From: Pseudomonadota bacterium
GTDB lineage: Bacteria; Pseudomonadota; Alphaproteobacteria; Reyranellales; Reyranellaceae
Direction: 5' to 3'
DNA: 5,126 nucleotides
Assembly (NCBI GenBank): GCA_023386865.1
Contig: JAEWIV010000235.1
Coordinates: 1 to 5,126 of the forward strand
Shown here: one piece after another, positions 1-5,126 of the stretch
How positions within the stretch are numbered: the stretch's first letter is position 1
Layout of the letters: each line of letters begins with the position of its first letter
Notes under the pieces: model-generated
The model's input: only the letters and a program-made list of their open reading frames with translations
Database searches by the model: none
Told to the model about the DNA's origin: nothing
Program-made: the position numbers and the translations under genes

Positions 1-7
1 AAAGACA

Positions 8-1162
8 TCACACGACATAGCGCTTCAGCCGCTTGAGCTTCTCCTCGATGCCGCGCTCCTCGGCCCAGTCGGTCTTGGAGACCGGGTAGGCGAAGGTGAG
101 GGCCAGGGCATCGCCGTCGTCGGGCGAGGCGAGGCCGCGGCGGCGCATGTCGTCCTTCTTCTCGAGCAGGATGGCGTCCGCCGCGTCGTAGCCGTAGTCG
201 ATCGCGGTGAGGTCGGCCCTGAGCTCGCGGTCGTCCGGCAGGCAGCCCGCCTTGCACCATTCCTTCATGTAGCCCCACATCTCGGCGCGCTTGTTGGCGT
301 AGCGCACCATGCCGTCGACGCCGTCGGTGCGGTCGGCCTTGGAGCCGAAATCGACGCCGAGCACCGTCGAGCAGCCGAGCTGGGCCAGGCGATCGACGAC
401 GCCCCAGCCGATACCGGTGCCGTCGACGAACACGGCGTCGGGGCTGTGCTCACAGACCAGCTCCATGACGCGGCTGGCGATCACCATCAGGTCGGGCACG
501 CGGAACTTCACCGGCGGGATCGAGCGCGCGTCGAGGCCGCGGCGGAAGCGGATAACCGTCTGGTCGTCACCGTGGCGGGCGATGTCGACGCCCATGACCA
601 GGGCGCTGTTCCAGTCCGGCGGCAGCGCGCGCTCGACGGCCTGCTGGACGCGCTCGCTGTCGATGAACTGCATGGAGCCGGCGCGCGGGAACTCGCCCTT
701 CACGCGGATGCGCACGAAGTCGGAATCCTCGCCGTAGTCCTTCACCCAGGTCGCGATCTGCGCCTTGTTGGTCATCGACACCGAGCGCGAATCGATCTGC
801 TGCGGCTGCCAGCGATGGGCGAAGCGGCCGCCGGCGAAGCATTCGCGGAACCGGCCCGTGGTGCGCGTGGGATTGCCGAAGGCGAGCCGGAAGAGATCGG
901 TGCCGGCATCAGTCAGCGCGCCCTTGTGGTGCAGGCCGGCGATGGCCTCGGTGTTGTTCTCCGACCAGGTGATGGCAGCGACGCGCCAAGTGCGGTCGCG
1001 GCCGGGTCTCGAAGAACAGAGCGACGTCGCGCTATAGGTGAACCACTCCTTGTTGATTGAGAGCGCGTGCCACTTGGCGAGCTCGGGCCAGGTCTTGGTG
1101 CGCAGCTGGCCCTCGGTGTTGGCGGTGACGACGCCGCGCGTGTCGAGCACCGTCGACATCAT
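8..1162 (-). pseudogene. Phage terminase large subunit remnant: ATPase motifs deleted, nuclease domain kept
   Basis: TerL normally drives DNA into the capsid with an N-terminal ATPase and cuts concatemers with a C-terminal RNase H-like nuclease. From ATG 1162 the frame gives 384 residues. Residues 7-32 (DTRGVVTANTEGQLRTKTW, then PELAKWH) and 66-80 (WSENNTEAIAGLHHK) match the ATPase core of a common prophage TerL family. The preceding Walker A (GxGKS) segment is absent. At residues 80-82 (DNA near 920) the text jumps from HHKG to ALTDAG, skipping the hydrophobic strand and acidic Walker B motif expected there, without loss of frame. The nuclease half looks whole: acidic positions D193 (MGVDIARHGDD), D247 (VFVDGTGIGWG) and D351 (DDGDALALTFAYP). 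About 100-150 residues are missing compared with my recollection of relatives. ATG 1162 overlaps the upstream stop as ATGA. The stop at 8-10 overlaps a further ATG (8-6) whose gene would lie outside the window. Packaging is very unlikely; an assembly collapse is an alternative. Confidence 0.85.
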
Positions 1163-1644
1163 GCGGCTGGGGCGGTCGGCGGCAAGGCGTTGGATCTGCC
1201 CATCTCTCGTACCCGCCGGCCTGCCGCTTCGAGCAACGCCAGGAGCTCTTCCGCGCCAGTCGAAGACTCTTCGACTCGATGCCGCCATTTTCTTGATTGC
1301 CGGTTGCGCAGCCAGAACATGCAGGCGTTGGTATCGGGTGGATGGTGCAGCTTGGTGGTTATGACCTTCTCTTCGCCGCGGAAAACTTCCTTCCGCTCGA
1401 TCATCTGAACGTATCCAATGGCGCGCTCGTAGAGGCGGCAAGCCACCTCGGCGTCGGCAAACAGCTTGCCATTGGCCACGGCGTCGGCGAATGCCGGATG
1501 CGTGCTGATCCAGTTGTCGATGGTGCGCGGGCTCACCTTGAAGAACCTGGCAAGCTCTTCGTTGGTGGCGCCGAGGAGACAGTAGTTGCGCGCAAGCACG
1601 CAGTGCTCGGGCTTGTAGCTGGTGGGTTGGCCGGGAGTGTTCAT
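1159..1644 (-). CDS. Small-terminase-type helix-turn-helix phage protein
   Basis: This 161-residue protein resembles the DNA-recognition subunit that lies just before TerL in prophages; the small subunit binds phage DNA and loads the large subunit. Residues 8-11 (TSYK) and 17-46 fit the family's start and a helix-turn-helix, with ATNEELARFFKVSPRTIDNW at about 25-44. A middle segment (ADAEVACRLYERAIGY) is followed by the typical PPDTNACMFWLRNRQSRKWR block, and an acidic, Leu/Ala-rich helix ends the recognisable part. The last 13 or so residues (GRSNALPPTAPAA) look unlike the family and probably come from the deletion junction that removed the start of TerL. ATG 1644 is chosen over a start at 1686 because homology begins right after it and GAGAAACGG lies a few bases upstream. 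The TGA at 1161-1159 overlaps the TerL ATG. The frame is open, but without a working TerL it is probably a relic. Transcriptional regulator is a weaker alternative. Confidence 0.75.
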   Translation of the reverse strand: MNTPGQPTSYKPEHCVLARNYCLLGATNEELARFFKVSPRTIDNWISTHPAFADAVANGKLFADAEVACRLYERAIGYVQMIERKEVFRGEEKVITTKLHHPPDTNACMFWLRNRQSRKWRHRVEESSTGAEELLALLEAAGRRVREMGRSNALPPTAPAA

Positions 1645-1673
1645 GTCCGTTTCTCGATGTTGAGCAACGGCAG

Positions 1674-1705
1674 GGATAGGCCACAATTTCCGGCGAGGAA
1701 GTCAA
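1674..1705 (-). promoter_or_regulatory. Possible sigma-70-type promoter for the terminase genes
   Basis: Reading the minus strand, TTGACT (1705-1700) matches the -35 consensus well, and CCTATC (1680-1675) or CTATCC is a weak -10. The 19-base spacing is longer than ideal. Transcription would begin about 20 bases before ATG 1644. Orientation and position fit the small-terminase gene, but the -10 is poor, so this is only a candidate. Confidence 0.25.
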
Positions 1706-2386
1706 GCGCTGCGGTGCAATGAAATAATACTTGCGTACAGGAGCAGGGTTCGTTGTCGAATGCCAGCACTGACAGCACCCTGGCACAGCTTGCCCGCGGC
1801 CTAGGGGTGCCTAAAGAAGTGTTGAGCGGTGACCTGCCCGTTCCAGAAGGACTTGCGGTTGAACGCGGGCTTGAGCCCATCGATTGGGGTCTAAACTCGA
1901 TCAGTTCGACGCCCGCCTCGTCGAGCTCGACGGGCGCTTCGCGATTATCGAATTCTCCCGGTCGTCTTCCATCGGCACCGTAATCTCGCGGGGTATTCCG
2001 GATGCTTCCGCGGGCCTGCGCTTTATAGCGAGCTCTCAATCCGACAGGTCGTGAAAACGCCTTAGGTGCGCTTGAGGACTCCGACACTGACTTCTCCTTC
2101 GAGTTCGCCTGGCTGCCGGCATCAGGACAACTTCGTCGGATACCTCAACCCGGAGCGAGAAGATCAGCTCGGAGTCGCCGGTGCGAAAGCGCCGCTGCCG
2201 CAGGCGCCACCGTCCATGGAAGCACGTACGCATCAGGGTTGCTCCAGCCGCTGGGTTGGACTGACGTCGGAGCCTGGCTGTTGAATCACATTAGTGGGGC
2301 CGTCCCGCCGCTGAGCTGCCTGACAAGTTCGTCGCACAGGATGCCGCGGCGCACTTTAATCCCCACGGCGTTTCGAGGAACATGCG
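1706..2386. other. Gene-free degenerate stretch
   Basis: About 680 bases with no gene I can name on either strand. On the plus strand a TTG-started frame at 1753-1983 reads plausibly at first (STLAQLARGLGVPKEVLSGD), but after about residue 46 turns into Ser/Thr/Pro-rich text typical of a shadow frame. From about 1895 a different register becomes more protein-like (KLDQFDARLVELDGRFAIIE) and stops at 2049-2051. Later plus-strand scraps, such as one near 2071-2130 (LEDSDTDFSFEFAWLP), are again in another frame. On the minus strand, 2370-2288 reads VPRNAVGIKVRRGILCDELV and ends at TGA. These could be frameshifted leftovers of one or two old genes, but none has a family match I recognise. No tRNA, CRISPR or insertion-sequence ends were seen. 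Confidence 0.45.
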
Positions 2387-2412
2387 GTGGCTGGAGCGCC
2401 GACAGGTGAGAC

Positions 2413-2421
2413 GGAGGGGAG
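2413..2421 (+). promoter_or_regulatory. Ribosome binding site deciding the hydrolase start
   Basis: GGAGGGGAG lies 7 bases before GTG 2429. It is the only strong Shine-Dalgarno sequence near this gene and favours GTG 2429 over the in-frame GTG at 2387, which has no comparable site. Confidence 0.75.
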
Positions 2422-2428
2422 AAACACA

Positions 2429-3220
2429 GTGTTCTTGGATATCTCGGGTAACAAGGTCTTCACGCTGAGCTTCGGGCGCGGGCCGCGCACGATCCTGGCG
2501 CACAGCGGCTGGGTCGGAAACGTCGAGGACTGGATCGCGACCCTGGCGCCGCTGAGCGAGAGCTGGCGCACCGTAGTCTACGACCATCGCGGCACGGGCG
2601 AGACGGTGGTGCCGGTCGAGGCAATCACCCACGAGGGGCTGGTCGACGACGTGTTCGCCGTCATGGACACGCTCGCGATCGACACATGCGTTCTGGCCGG
2701 CTTCTCGCGCGGCGTGATGACGGTCATGCGCGCCGTGCTGCGCCATCCCGAGCGCTTCGAGGGGCTGATCCTGATGAACGGCGTGGGCGAGGTGCAGCTG
2801 CCCGGCACGACGCCGCCGCCGCGCGTGCCGCCGTCGAAATGGCCGGGCGAGACCCATCGCGACCGGCTGCGCTGGTTCATCGAGCGCAGCACGCCGGAGC
2901 CGGACATCGAGCACATCAGGCGCTGGGGCACCAACATCCTGTCGCGCGCGACGCCCGAGGCGGCCGAGCGGATCATGAGCATGCAATGGGAGACCCCGGT
3001 CGACTGGGCGTGCGAGCTGCCGAAGTGGCGCCTGCCGACGCTCCTGCTGCACGGCGAGAAGGACTTCCTCGTGAACGTCGAGACGATGCGCTACATCCAG
3101 TCGCTGATCCAGGGCAGCAAGCTCGTCGTGTTCGAAGGGTCGGGGCACATCCCGGCGATGGTGCGGCCGATGGATGTGGCGGCGGCGATCAATGAGTATT
3201 TTGGCATCGCCGTCGCCTGA
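2429..3220 (+). CDS. Alpha/beta-fold hydrolase
   Basis: A 263-residue, probably cytoplasmic serine hydrolase (no signal peptide or membrane helix seen). The alpha/beta-hydrolase landmarks occur in order: the oxyanion-loop segment AHSGWVG at 24-30, YDHRGTGET at 51-59, the nucleophile elbow AGFSRG with Ser93, a Pro-rich start to the cap at about 125-140 (LPGTTPPPRVPP), LLHGEKD with acid Asp212, and GSGHIPAMVRP with His240. Length is normal for the family and the triad is complete, so it looks functional. The oxyanion loop has H-S-G where many relatives have H-G-G. Family knowledge allows esterase, lactonase, C-C hydrolase or epoxide-type reactions; nothing here fixes the substrate. The gene stands alone: a degenerate stretch precedes it and a convergent, broken gene follows 84 bases on. 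GTG 2429 is preferred to GTG 2387 (277 residues), because the fold begins after residue 1 and a strong ribosome site precedes 2429. Confidence 0.9.
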   Translation: MFLDISGNKVFTLSFGRGPRTILAHSGWVGNVEDWIATLAPLSESWRTVVYDHRGTGETVVPVEAITHEGLVDDVFAVMDTLAIDTCVLAGFSRGVMTVMRAVLRHPERFEGLILMNGVGEVQLPGTTPPPRVPPSKWPGETHRDRLRWFIERSTPEPDIEHIRRWGTNILSRATPEAAERIMSMQWETPVDWACELPKWRLPTLLLHGEKDFLVNVETMRYIQSLIQGSKLVVFEGSGHIPAMVRPMDVAAAINEYFGIAVA

Positions 3221-3288
3221 GTGGCCAAAGCGTCGACATCTGCAAAAACGATATGTAAACAGCGACAAATCCGATGAAAGCTGCGCTC

Positions 3289-3304
3289 GTGGGCAAAGGC
3301 CCAC
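3289..3304. repeat. Short perfect hairpin between convergent genes
   Basis: GTGGGC (3289-3294) and GCCCAC (3299-3304) form a 6-bp perfect stem with a 4-base AAAG loop. It begins immediately after the stop of the minus-strand DUF6946-like gene and lies between two convergent genes, the usual place for a terminator. No T-run follows on either strand, so a classic intrinsic terminator is not supported. Confidence 0.35.
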
Positions 3305-3859
3305 TCATGTCGAGGGGTTGTCCGACACCCAAGCCAACCGCAACTCGATGCCATCGCAGAGCTTCGGCGGCGATATTGCATCGGGACGGGTGAGCGGCAT
3401 GCCGACAGCGCCAGCAAATGTCGAGAACTCGGCAAAGCCCGCAGGCTGCAAGGGCGACACAGGAACGGCCGCGAAGGAATGCACGAGCATGATCGCGCGC
3501 CCGTAGCCGAGCCGCCTGGCTTCGTAGAGCACCGCACAGGTCCGATGAATGAGCTGATAGTAGAGGCTACCGGCCAAACGTGGGGCGATCTGCAGACTTG
3601 CGCACAGACTCTCCAAGCGATGTCTGCGATTGCTGTCGTTGGGCGCGCTAACCTCGCCAATCGCCGGCGAAACTTCAGCTTGAGCACCCGCCAACCACTG
3701 ATCAACCAAGGGCCCAAACGTCTCGTCGACCTTTCCCTCGACACCGAGGATCGCGTTGCCGCTGGCAGTCTTCACGATCGCCAAGAGATCCGTCTGGCTA
3801 GGCCGCCCGCGCCCGGGCAGGTCGGTTTCCCTCTCGAATATCCCGTCGAGAAGCTCGAT
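3305..3859 (-). pseudogene. DUF6946-like protein, N-terminally truncated
   Basis: The frame is open for 184 codons from 3859 to TGA 3307-3305, but contains no ATG or GTG near its beginning; the first usable start is TTG 3784 (159 residues). Recognisable family text begins well before it: IELLDGIFERETDLPGRGRP, then SQTDLLAIV, in frame back to a TAA at 3862-3860. The core VEGKVDETFGP carries an E-x-K pattern reminiscent of PD-(D/E)xK nuclease folds. It is followed by LYYQLIHRTCAVLYEARRLG, AIMLVHSFA, GFAEFSTFAGAVG and a final LRLAWVSD, which match from memory the uncharacterised DUF6946 family. Relatives are about 210-240 residues, so some 40-60 N-terminal residues are lost or lie beyond the stop. 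The function of the family is unknown; a nuclease is only an inference from the E-x-K pattern. The gene is divergent from the MNT-HEPN pair and convergent with the hydrolase. Most likely a decaying gene; translation from TTG cannot be excluded. Confidence 0.65.
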
Positions 3860-3902
3860 TTACCGGCCCGTCTCCCCGACCGGGATGCGGGCCGTTCGCG
3901 AA

Positions 3903-3920
3903 GGCGGGACCTTGCCCGCC
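3903..3920. repeat. GC-rich inverted repeat upstream of the MNT gene
   Basis: GGCGGG (3903-3908) and CCCGCC (3915-3920) are perfect inverted arms around a 6-base loop, in the short gap between the divergent DUF6946-like and MNT genes. It might be a regulatory stem or a fragment of a dispersed intergenic repeat; position alone cannot decide. Confidence 0.3.
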
Positions 3921-3946
3921 GAGCCCAGACCGTCAATTAATAGGAC

Positions 3947-4261
3947 ATGCCGACGCCCGATTTAGCCCTGATCCGCGAATTCAAGCGCCGCGCCGAGAAG
4001 GCACTGCCGGGCAGGATCCTGCGCGTCCTGTTGTATGGCTCGCGCGCGCGCGGCGACGCACGGCCGGACTCGGACTGGGACGTCGCGGTGCTTCTAGCGG
4101 GCCCGCCGACCCCACAAGACCGCAGGGCACTGTCCGACATCGGGTTCGATCTCATGATGGAAAGCGGGCAGCATCTGCAGCCGGTCGCCGTGGATGCGTC
4201 GCGCTCGGTCGACGACTCCTCCTTTCTGAGAAACGTTCACGAAGATGGAATTGCGGCGTGA
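3947..4261 (+). CDS. MNT-type nucleotidyltransferase (antitoxin of MNT/HEPN pair)
   Basis: A 104-residue minimal nucleotidyltransferase. Residues 28-48 carry the signature: LLYGSRARGDARPDSDWDVA, with Gly31-Ser32 and the metal-binding pair Asp43 and Asp45. The C-terminal LRNVHEDGIAA is the usual tail of this group. In characterised MntA/HepT systems the MNT protein is an antitoxin that AMPylates the HEPN RNase toxin; that this copy does so is inferred from family and neighbour. The third acidic residue of the active site is not obvious to me. ATG 3947 has only AGGA (3942-3945) one base before it, too close for a good ribosome site, so initiation may be weak or leaderless. Its TGA (4259-4261) overlaps the GTG of the HEPN gene (GTGA), a typical coupled toxin-antitoxin operon. 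The frame is intact although its partner is broken. Confidence 0.9.
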   Translation: MPTPDLALIREFKRRAEKALPGRILRVLLYGSRARGDARPDSDWDVAVLLAGPPTPQDRRALSDIGFDLMMESGQHLQPVAVDASRSVDDSSFLRNVHEDGIAA

Positions 4262-4628
4262 AAACTGAGACCGCGCGGCGCCTCGCCAGGGCGGCGCGTT
4301 TCCTCTCTCAAGCCGAAGAATTCCCCGCCGACAAGGCACCGGAAGCGATCATCCATCTTTCCTATTACGCGATGCTGCATGCCGCCGCGGCTGTGCTCGT
4401 CGAGCGGACTGGTCGCGCGCCAAGACACATGGCGCGGTCGTCGGGCAGTTTTCGAACCTGACCAAGGCCGACGAAGGGGAAGGTCGATCGCTCAGCCGCA
4501 GCTTCAACCATGCCCAGAACATCCGTCTTTTGTCCGACTATGGCGATGAAAATTCCACCGCTTCGGAGGCCACCGAAACGCGCGAGGCGGCACGGGCATT
4601 TCTCGTCTATTGCCGTTCGTTGCTCTGA
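4258..4628 (+). pseudogene. HEPN-domain toxin, single-base frameshift
   Basis: Partner of the MNT gene, starting at GTG 4258. The first frame (4258-4461, 67 codons) begins like a HEPN protein: KTETARRLARAARFLSQAEE, then IIHLSYYAMLHAAAAVLVER, but derails after TGRAP. The family text resumes at 4422 in the -1 register: KTHGAVVGQFSNLTK, then SLSRSFNHAQNIRLLSDYGD and AARAFLVYCRSLL, ending at TGA 4626-4628. Restoring one base near 4421 (between the Pro and Lys codons) gives one uninterrupted protein of about 123 residues, normal for the family. The classic Rx4-6H ribonuclease motif is not evident; the conserved spot reads R-x4-Y (RLLSDY), as in some HEPN subgroups. No slippery heptamer was seen, so programmed frameshifting is unlikely. 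As read, the protein loses its C-terminal half and should be inactive. A sequencing or assembly indel in this GC-rich stretch is the main alternative. Confidence 0.85.
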
Positions 4629-4639
4629 TTGGGCCAGCC

Positions 4640-4668
4640 GGATCCTTCGACTGCGCTCAGGACGAGGG
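4640..4668. repeat. Probable dispersed intergenic repeat fragment
   Basis: The stretch holding CCTTCGACTGCGCTCAGGAC, just after the HEPN stop, closely resembles a short intergenic repeat seen many times in alphaproteobacterial genomes. This is recognised from memory; only one copy lies in the window, so its repeat status cannot be shown here. Confidence 0.45.
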
Positions 4669-4718
4669 CCCGCAGTCCGGAAGAACGTGAGCGGACCTGG
4701 AGGCCCGCGCTCCGCAAG

Positions 4719-4753
4719 AAAAAGGGCGCGACATTCGTCGCGCTTTCTTTCTC
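4719..4753 (-). terminator. Intrinsic terminator, probably bidirectional, between HEPN and clpB
   Basis: GCGCGAC (4726-4732) pairs perfectly with GTCGCGC (4737-4743) around an ATTC loop. On the minus strand the stem is followed by CCTTTTTCTT, a good T-tract for terminating clpB. On the plus strand it is followed by TTTCTTTCTC, usable for the MNT-HEPN operon. G-U and A-T pairs extend the stem to about 10 bp. Its place between two convergent genes fits a shared terminator. Confidence 0.8.
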
Positions 4754-4771
4754 CTGGAAATCCCTCGTTCA

Positions 4772-4797
4772 GGCTCCTCTCGCCCATTGCAGGAGCC
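4772..4797. repeat. Inverted repeat, 7-bp arms
   Basis: GGCTCCT (4772-4778) and AGGAGCC (4791-4797) are perfect inverted arms separated by 12 bases. No T-tract follows on either strand. It lies between the terminator and the next palindrome in the clpB 3' gap and may be part of a composite intergenic repeat. Confidence 0.35.
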
Positions 4798-4805
4798 GTC
4801 GAAGC

Positions 4806-4841
4806 CCCCTCACCTAGCGTCTCCCCCGAGCCGGGGAGAGG
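4806..4841. repeat. Palindromic intergenic repeat (CCCCTCACC / TCTCCCC-GGGGAGA type)
   Basis: CCCCCTCACC is followed by TCTCCCC (4820-4826) and its inverse GGGGAGA (4833-4839) around a 6-base loop. This combination resembles a REP-like palindrome scattered between genes in many high-GC Proteobacteria (recognised from memory). It lies just past the expected end of clpB. The disturbed clpB frame reads through it, which argues that this extension is not real coding sequence. Confidence 0.5.
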
Positions 4842-5126
4842 AACATGAGAAGAAGCAGCACGTGGTCCGACCTCAGTCGTCTGCCGCCTCGCTCGGCACG
4901 CGCTGGCCGCCGACCGAGCTCGCCGCCCTCGACCCCGACCTTGACGGTCTCGCCGTCCTTGACGCGGCCTTCGAGGATCAGCGTCGCCAGCGGGTTCTGC
5001 AGGCTGCGCTGGATCACCCGCTTCAATGGCCGCGCGCCGTAGACCGGGTCGTAGCCGCGGTTGGCCAGCCACTGCAGCGCCTTGCCGTCGAACTCGAGCT
5101 CGATCTTGCGGTCGGCCAGGAGCTTG
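4814..5126 (-). CDS. clpB: ClpB disaggregase, C-terminal fragment with probable frameshift at the end
   Basis: ClpB is the cytoplasmic Hsp100 ATPase that pulls apart aggregated proteins with DnaK. Only the last part is present; the gene continues beyond the right edge. The frame gives LLADRKIELEFDGKALQWLA, then RGYDPVYGARPLKRVIQRSL and QNPLATLILEGRVKDGETVK, the C-terminal small subdomain of the second AAA+ module, including the sensor-2 GARPLKR motif. After GVEGGEL (codon 70 here, DNA 4916) the open frame runs 33 residues to TAG 4816-4814 through Arg/Leu-rich text and a palindromic repeat, unlike any ClpB end I know. Moving one base at about 4915 instead yields VGGQRVPSEAADD and a TGA at 4875-4873, a normal-looking ClpB terminus. 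So an extra base (or two missing) near 4915 is likely, from sequencing error or a recent mutation. The true end is probably 4873. A terminator follows at 4743-4726. Confidence 0.93.
   Translation of the reverse strand, partial: KLLADRKIELEFDGKALQWLANRGYDPVYGARPLKRVIQRSLQNPLATLILEGRVKDGETVKVGVEGGELGRRPARAERGGRRLRSDHVLLLLMFLSPARGRR

Noticed and set aside
446..1060. Plus-strand open frame of 204 residues opposite the terminase
   Set aside because: Ala/Arg/Asp-rich shadow of the terminase nuclease domain with no family resemblance.
1163..1786. Upstream extension of the terminase large-subunit open frame (about 208 more residues)
   Set aside because: It is Arg/His-rich and out of frame with the small-terminase gene on the same strand, whose family text explains this stretch. 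It is a shadow frame that happens to join the TerL remnant.
2291..3304. Minus-strand open frame of 337 residues covering the hydrolase
   Set aside because: Very rich in Arg/His/Asp/Ala, as expected for the antisense of a GC-rich gene; the plus-strand hydrolase has all its motifs.
3479..3940. Plus-strand open frame of 153 residues opposite the DUF6946-like gene
   Set aside because: Shadow frame; the minus strand carries the recognisable conserved blocks.
4414..4461. Programmed -1 frameshifting in the HEPN gene
   Set aside because: No slippery heptamer or downstream stem was seen at the shift point; a simple base loss explains the data.
4365..5072. Minus-strand open frame of 235 residues spanning HEPN, the intergenic gap and clpB
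   Set aside because: It crosses a terminator and repeats, lies in the wrong frame for clpB, and is low in complexity.
1..5126. tRNA genes, CRISPR arrays, complete insertion sequences, riboswitches
   Set aside because: I found no cloverleaf with a CCA-type end, no regularly spaced repeats, no transposase motifs with flanking inverted repeats, and no riboswitch-like conserved core on either strand.

Overview
The window is GC-rich (roughly 60-65% by eye) with GTG and TTG starts, an alphaproteobacterial-looking ClpB tail, and short palindromic intergenic repeats of a kind common in high-GC Proteobacteria. An alphaproteobacterial chromosome is the best guess; genus cannot be read from it. It is an accessory, decaying stretch running up to the housekeeping gene clpB.

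Layout: (1) Positions 8-1644, minus strand, hold a prophage DNA-packaging remnant: a helix-turn-helix small-terminase-type gene, then a large terminase gene joined by an ATGA overlap. The large subunit has lost its N-terminal part (Walker A) and a second in-frame block where Walker B should lie. Its nuclease half is nearly complete. (2) Positions 1645-2428 contain no recognisable gene, only scraps of open frame that change register. (3) Positions 2429-3220, plus strand, encode an apparently intact alpha/beta hydrolase with a full Ser-Asp-His triad. (4) Positions 3305-3859, minus strand and convergent with the hydrolase, hold an N-terminally truncated gene resembling the uncharacterised DUF6946 family. 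(5) Positions 3947-4628, plus strand, hold an MNT nucleotidyltransferase / HEPN toxin-antitoxin pair. The MNT gene is intact; the HEPN gene overlaps it by GTGA and is broken by a one-base frameshift near 4421. (6) Positions 4629-4872 are intergenic, with a bidirectional-looking terminator and two or three repeat-like palindromes. (7) From 4814 (more likely 4873) to the right edge, minus strand, is the C-terminal end of clpB, with a probable one-base frameshift close to its stop.

The genes do not form one pathway. The common thread is erosion: terminase, DUF6946-like and HEPN genes are all damaged, and clpB has a disturbed C-terminus. The hydrolase, MNT and small-terminase frames remain open. 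I see no convincing new system. The points most worth checking are the terminase that keeps its nuclease but lacks its ATPase motifs, the toxin frameshift beside an intact antitoxin, and whether the single-base indels are biological or assembly errors.
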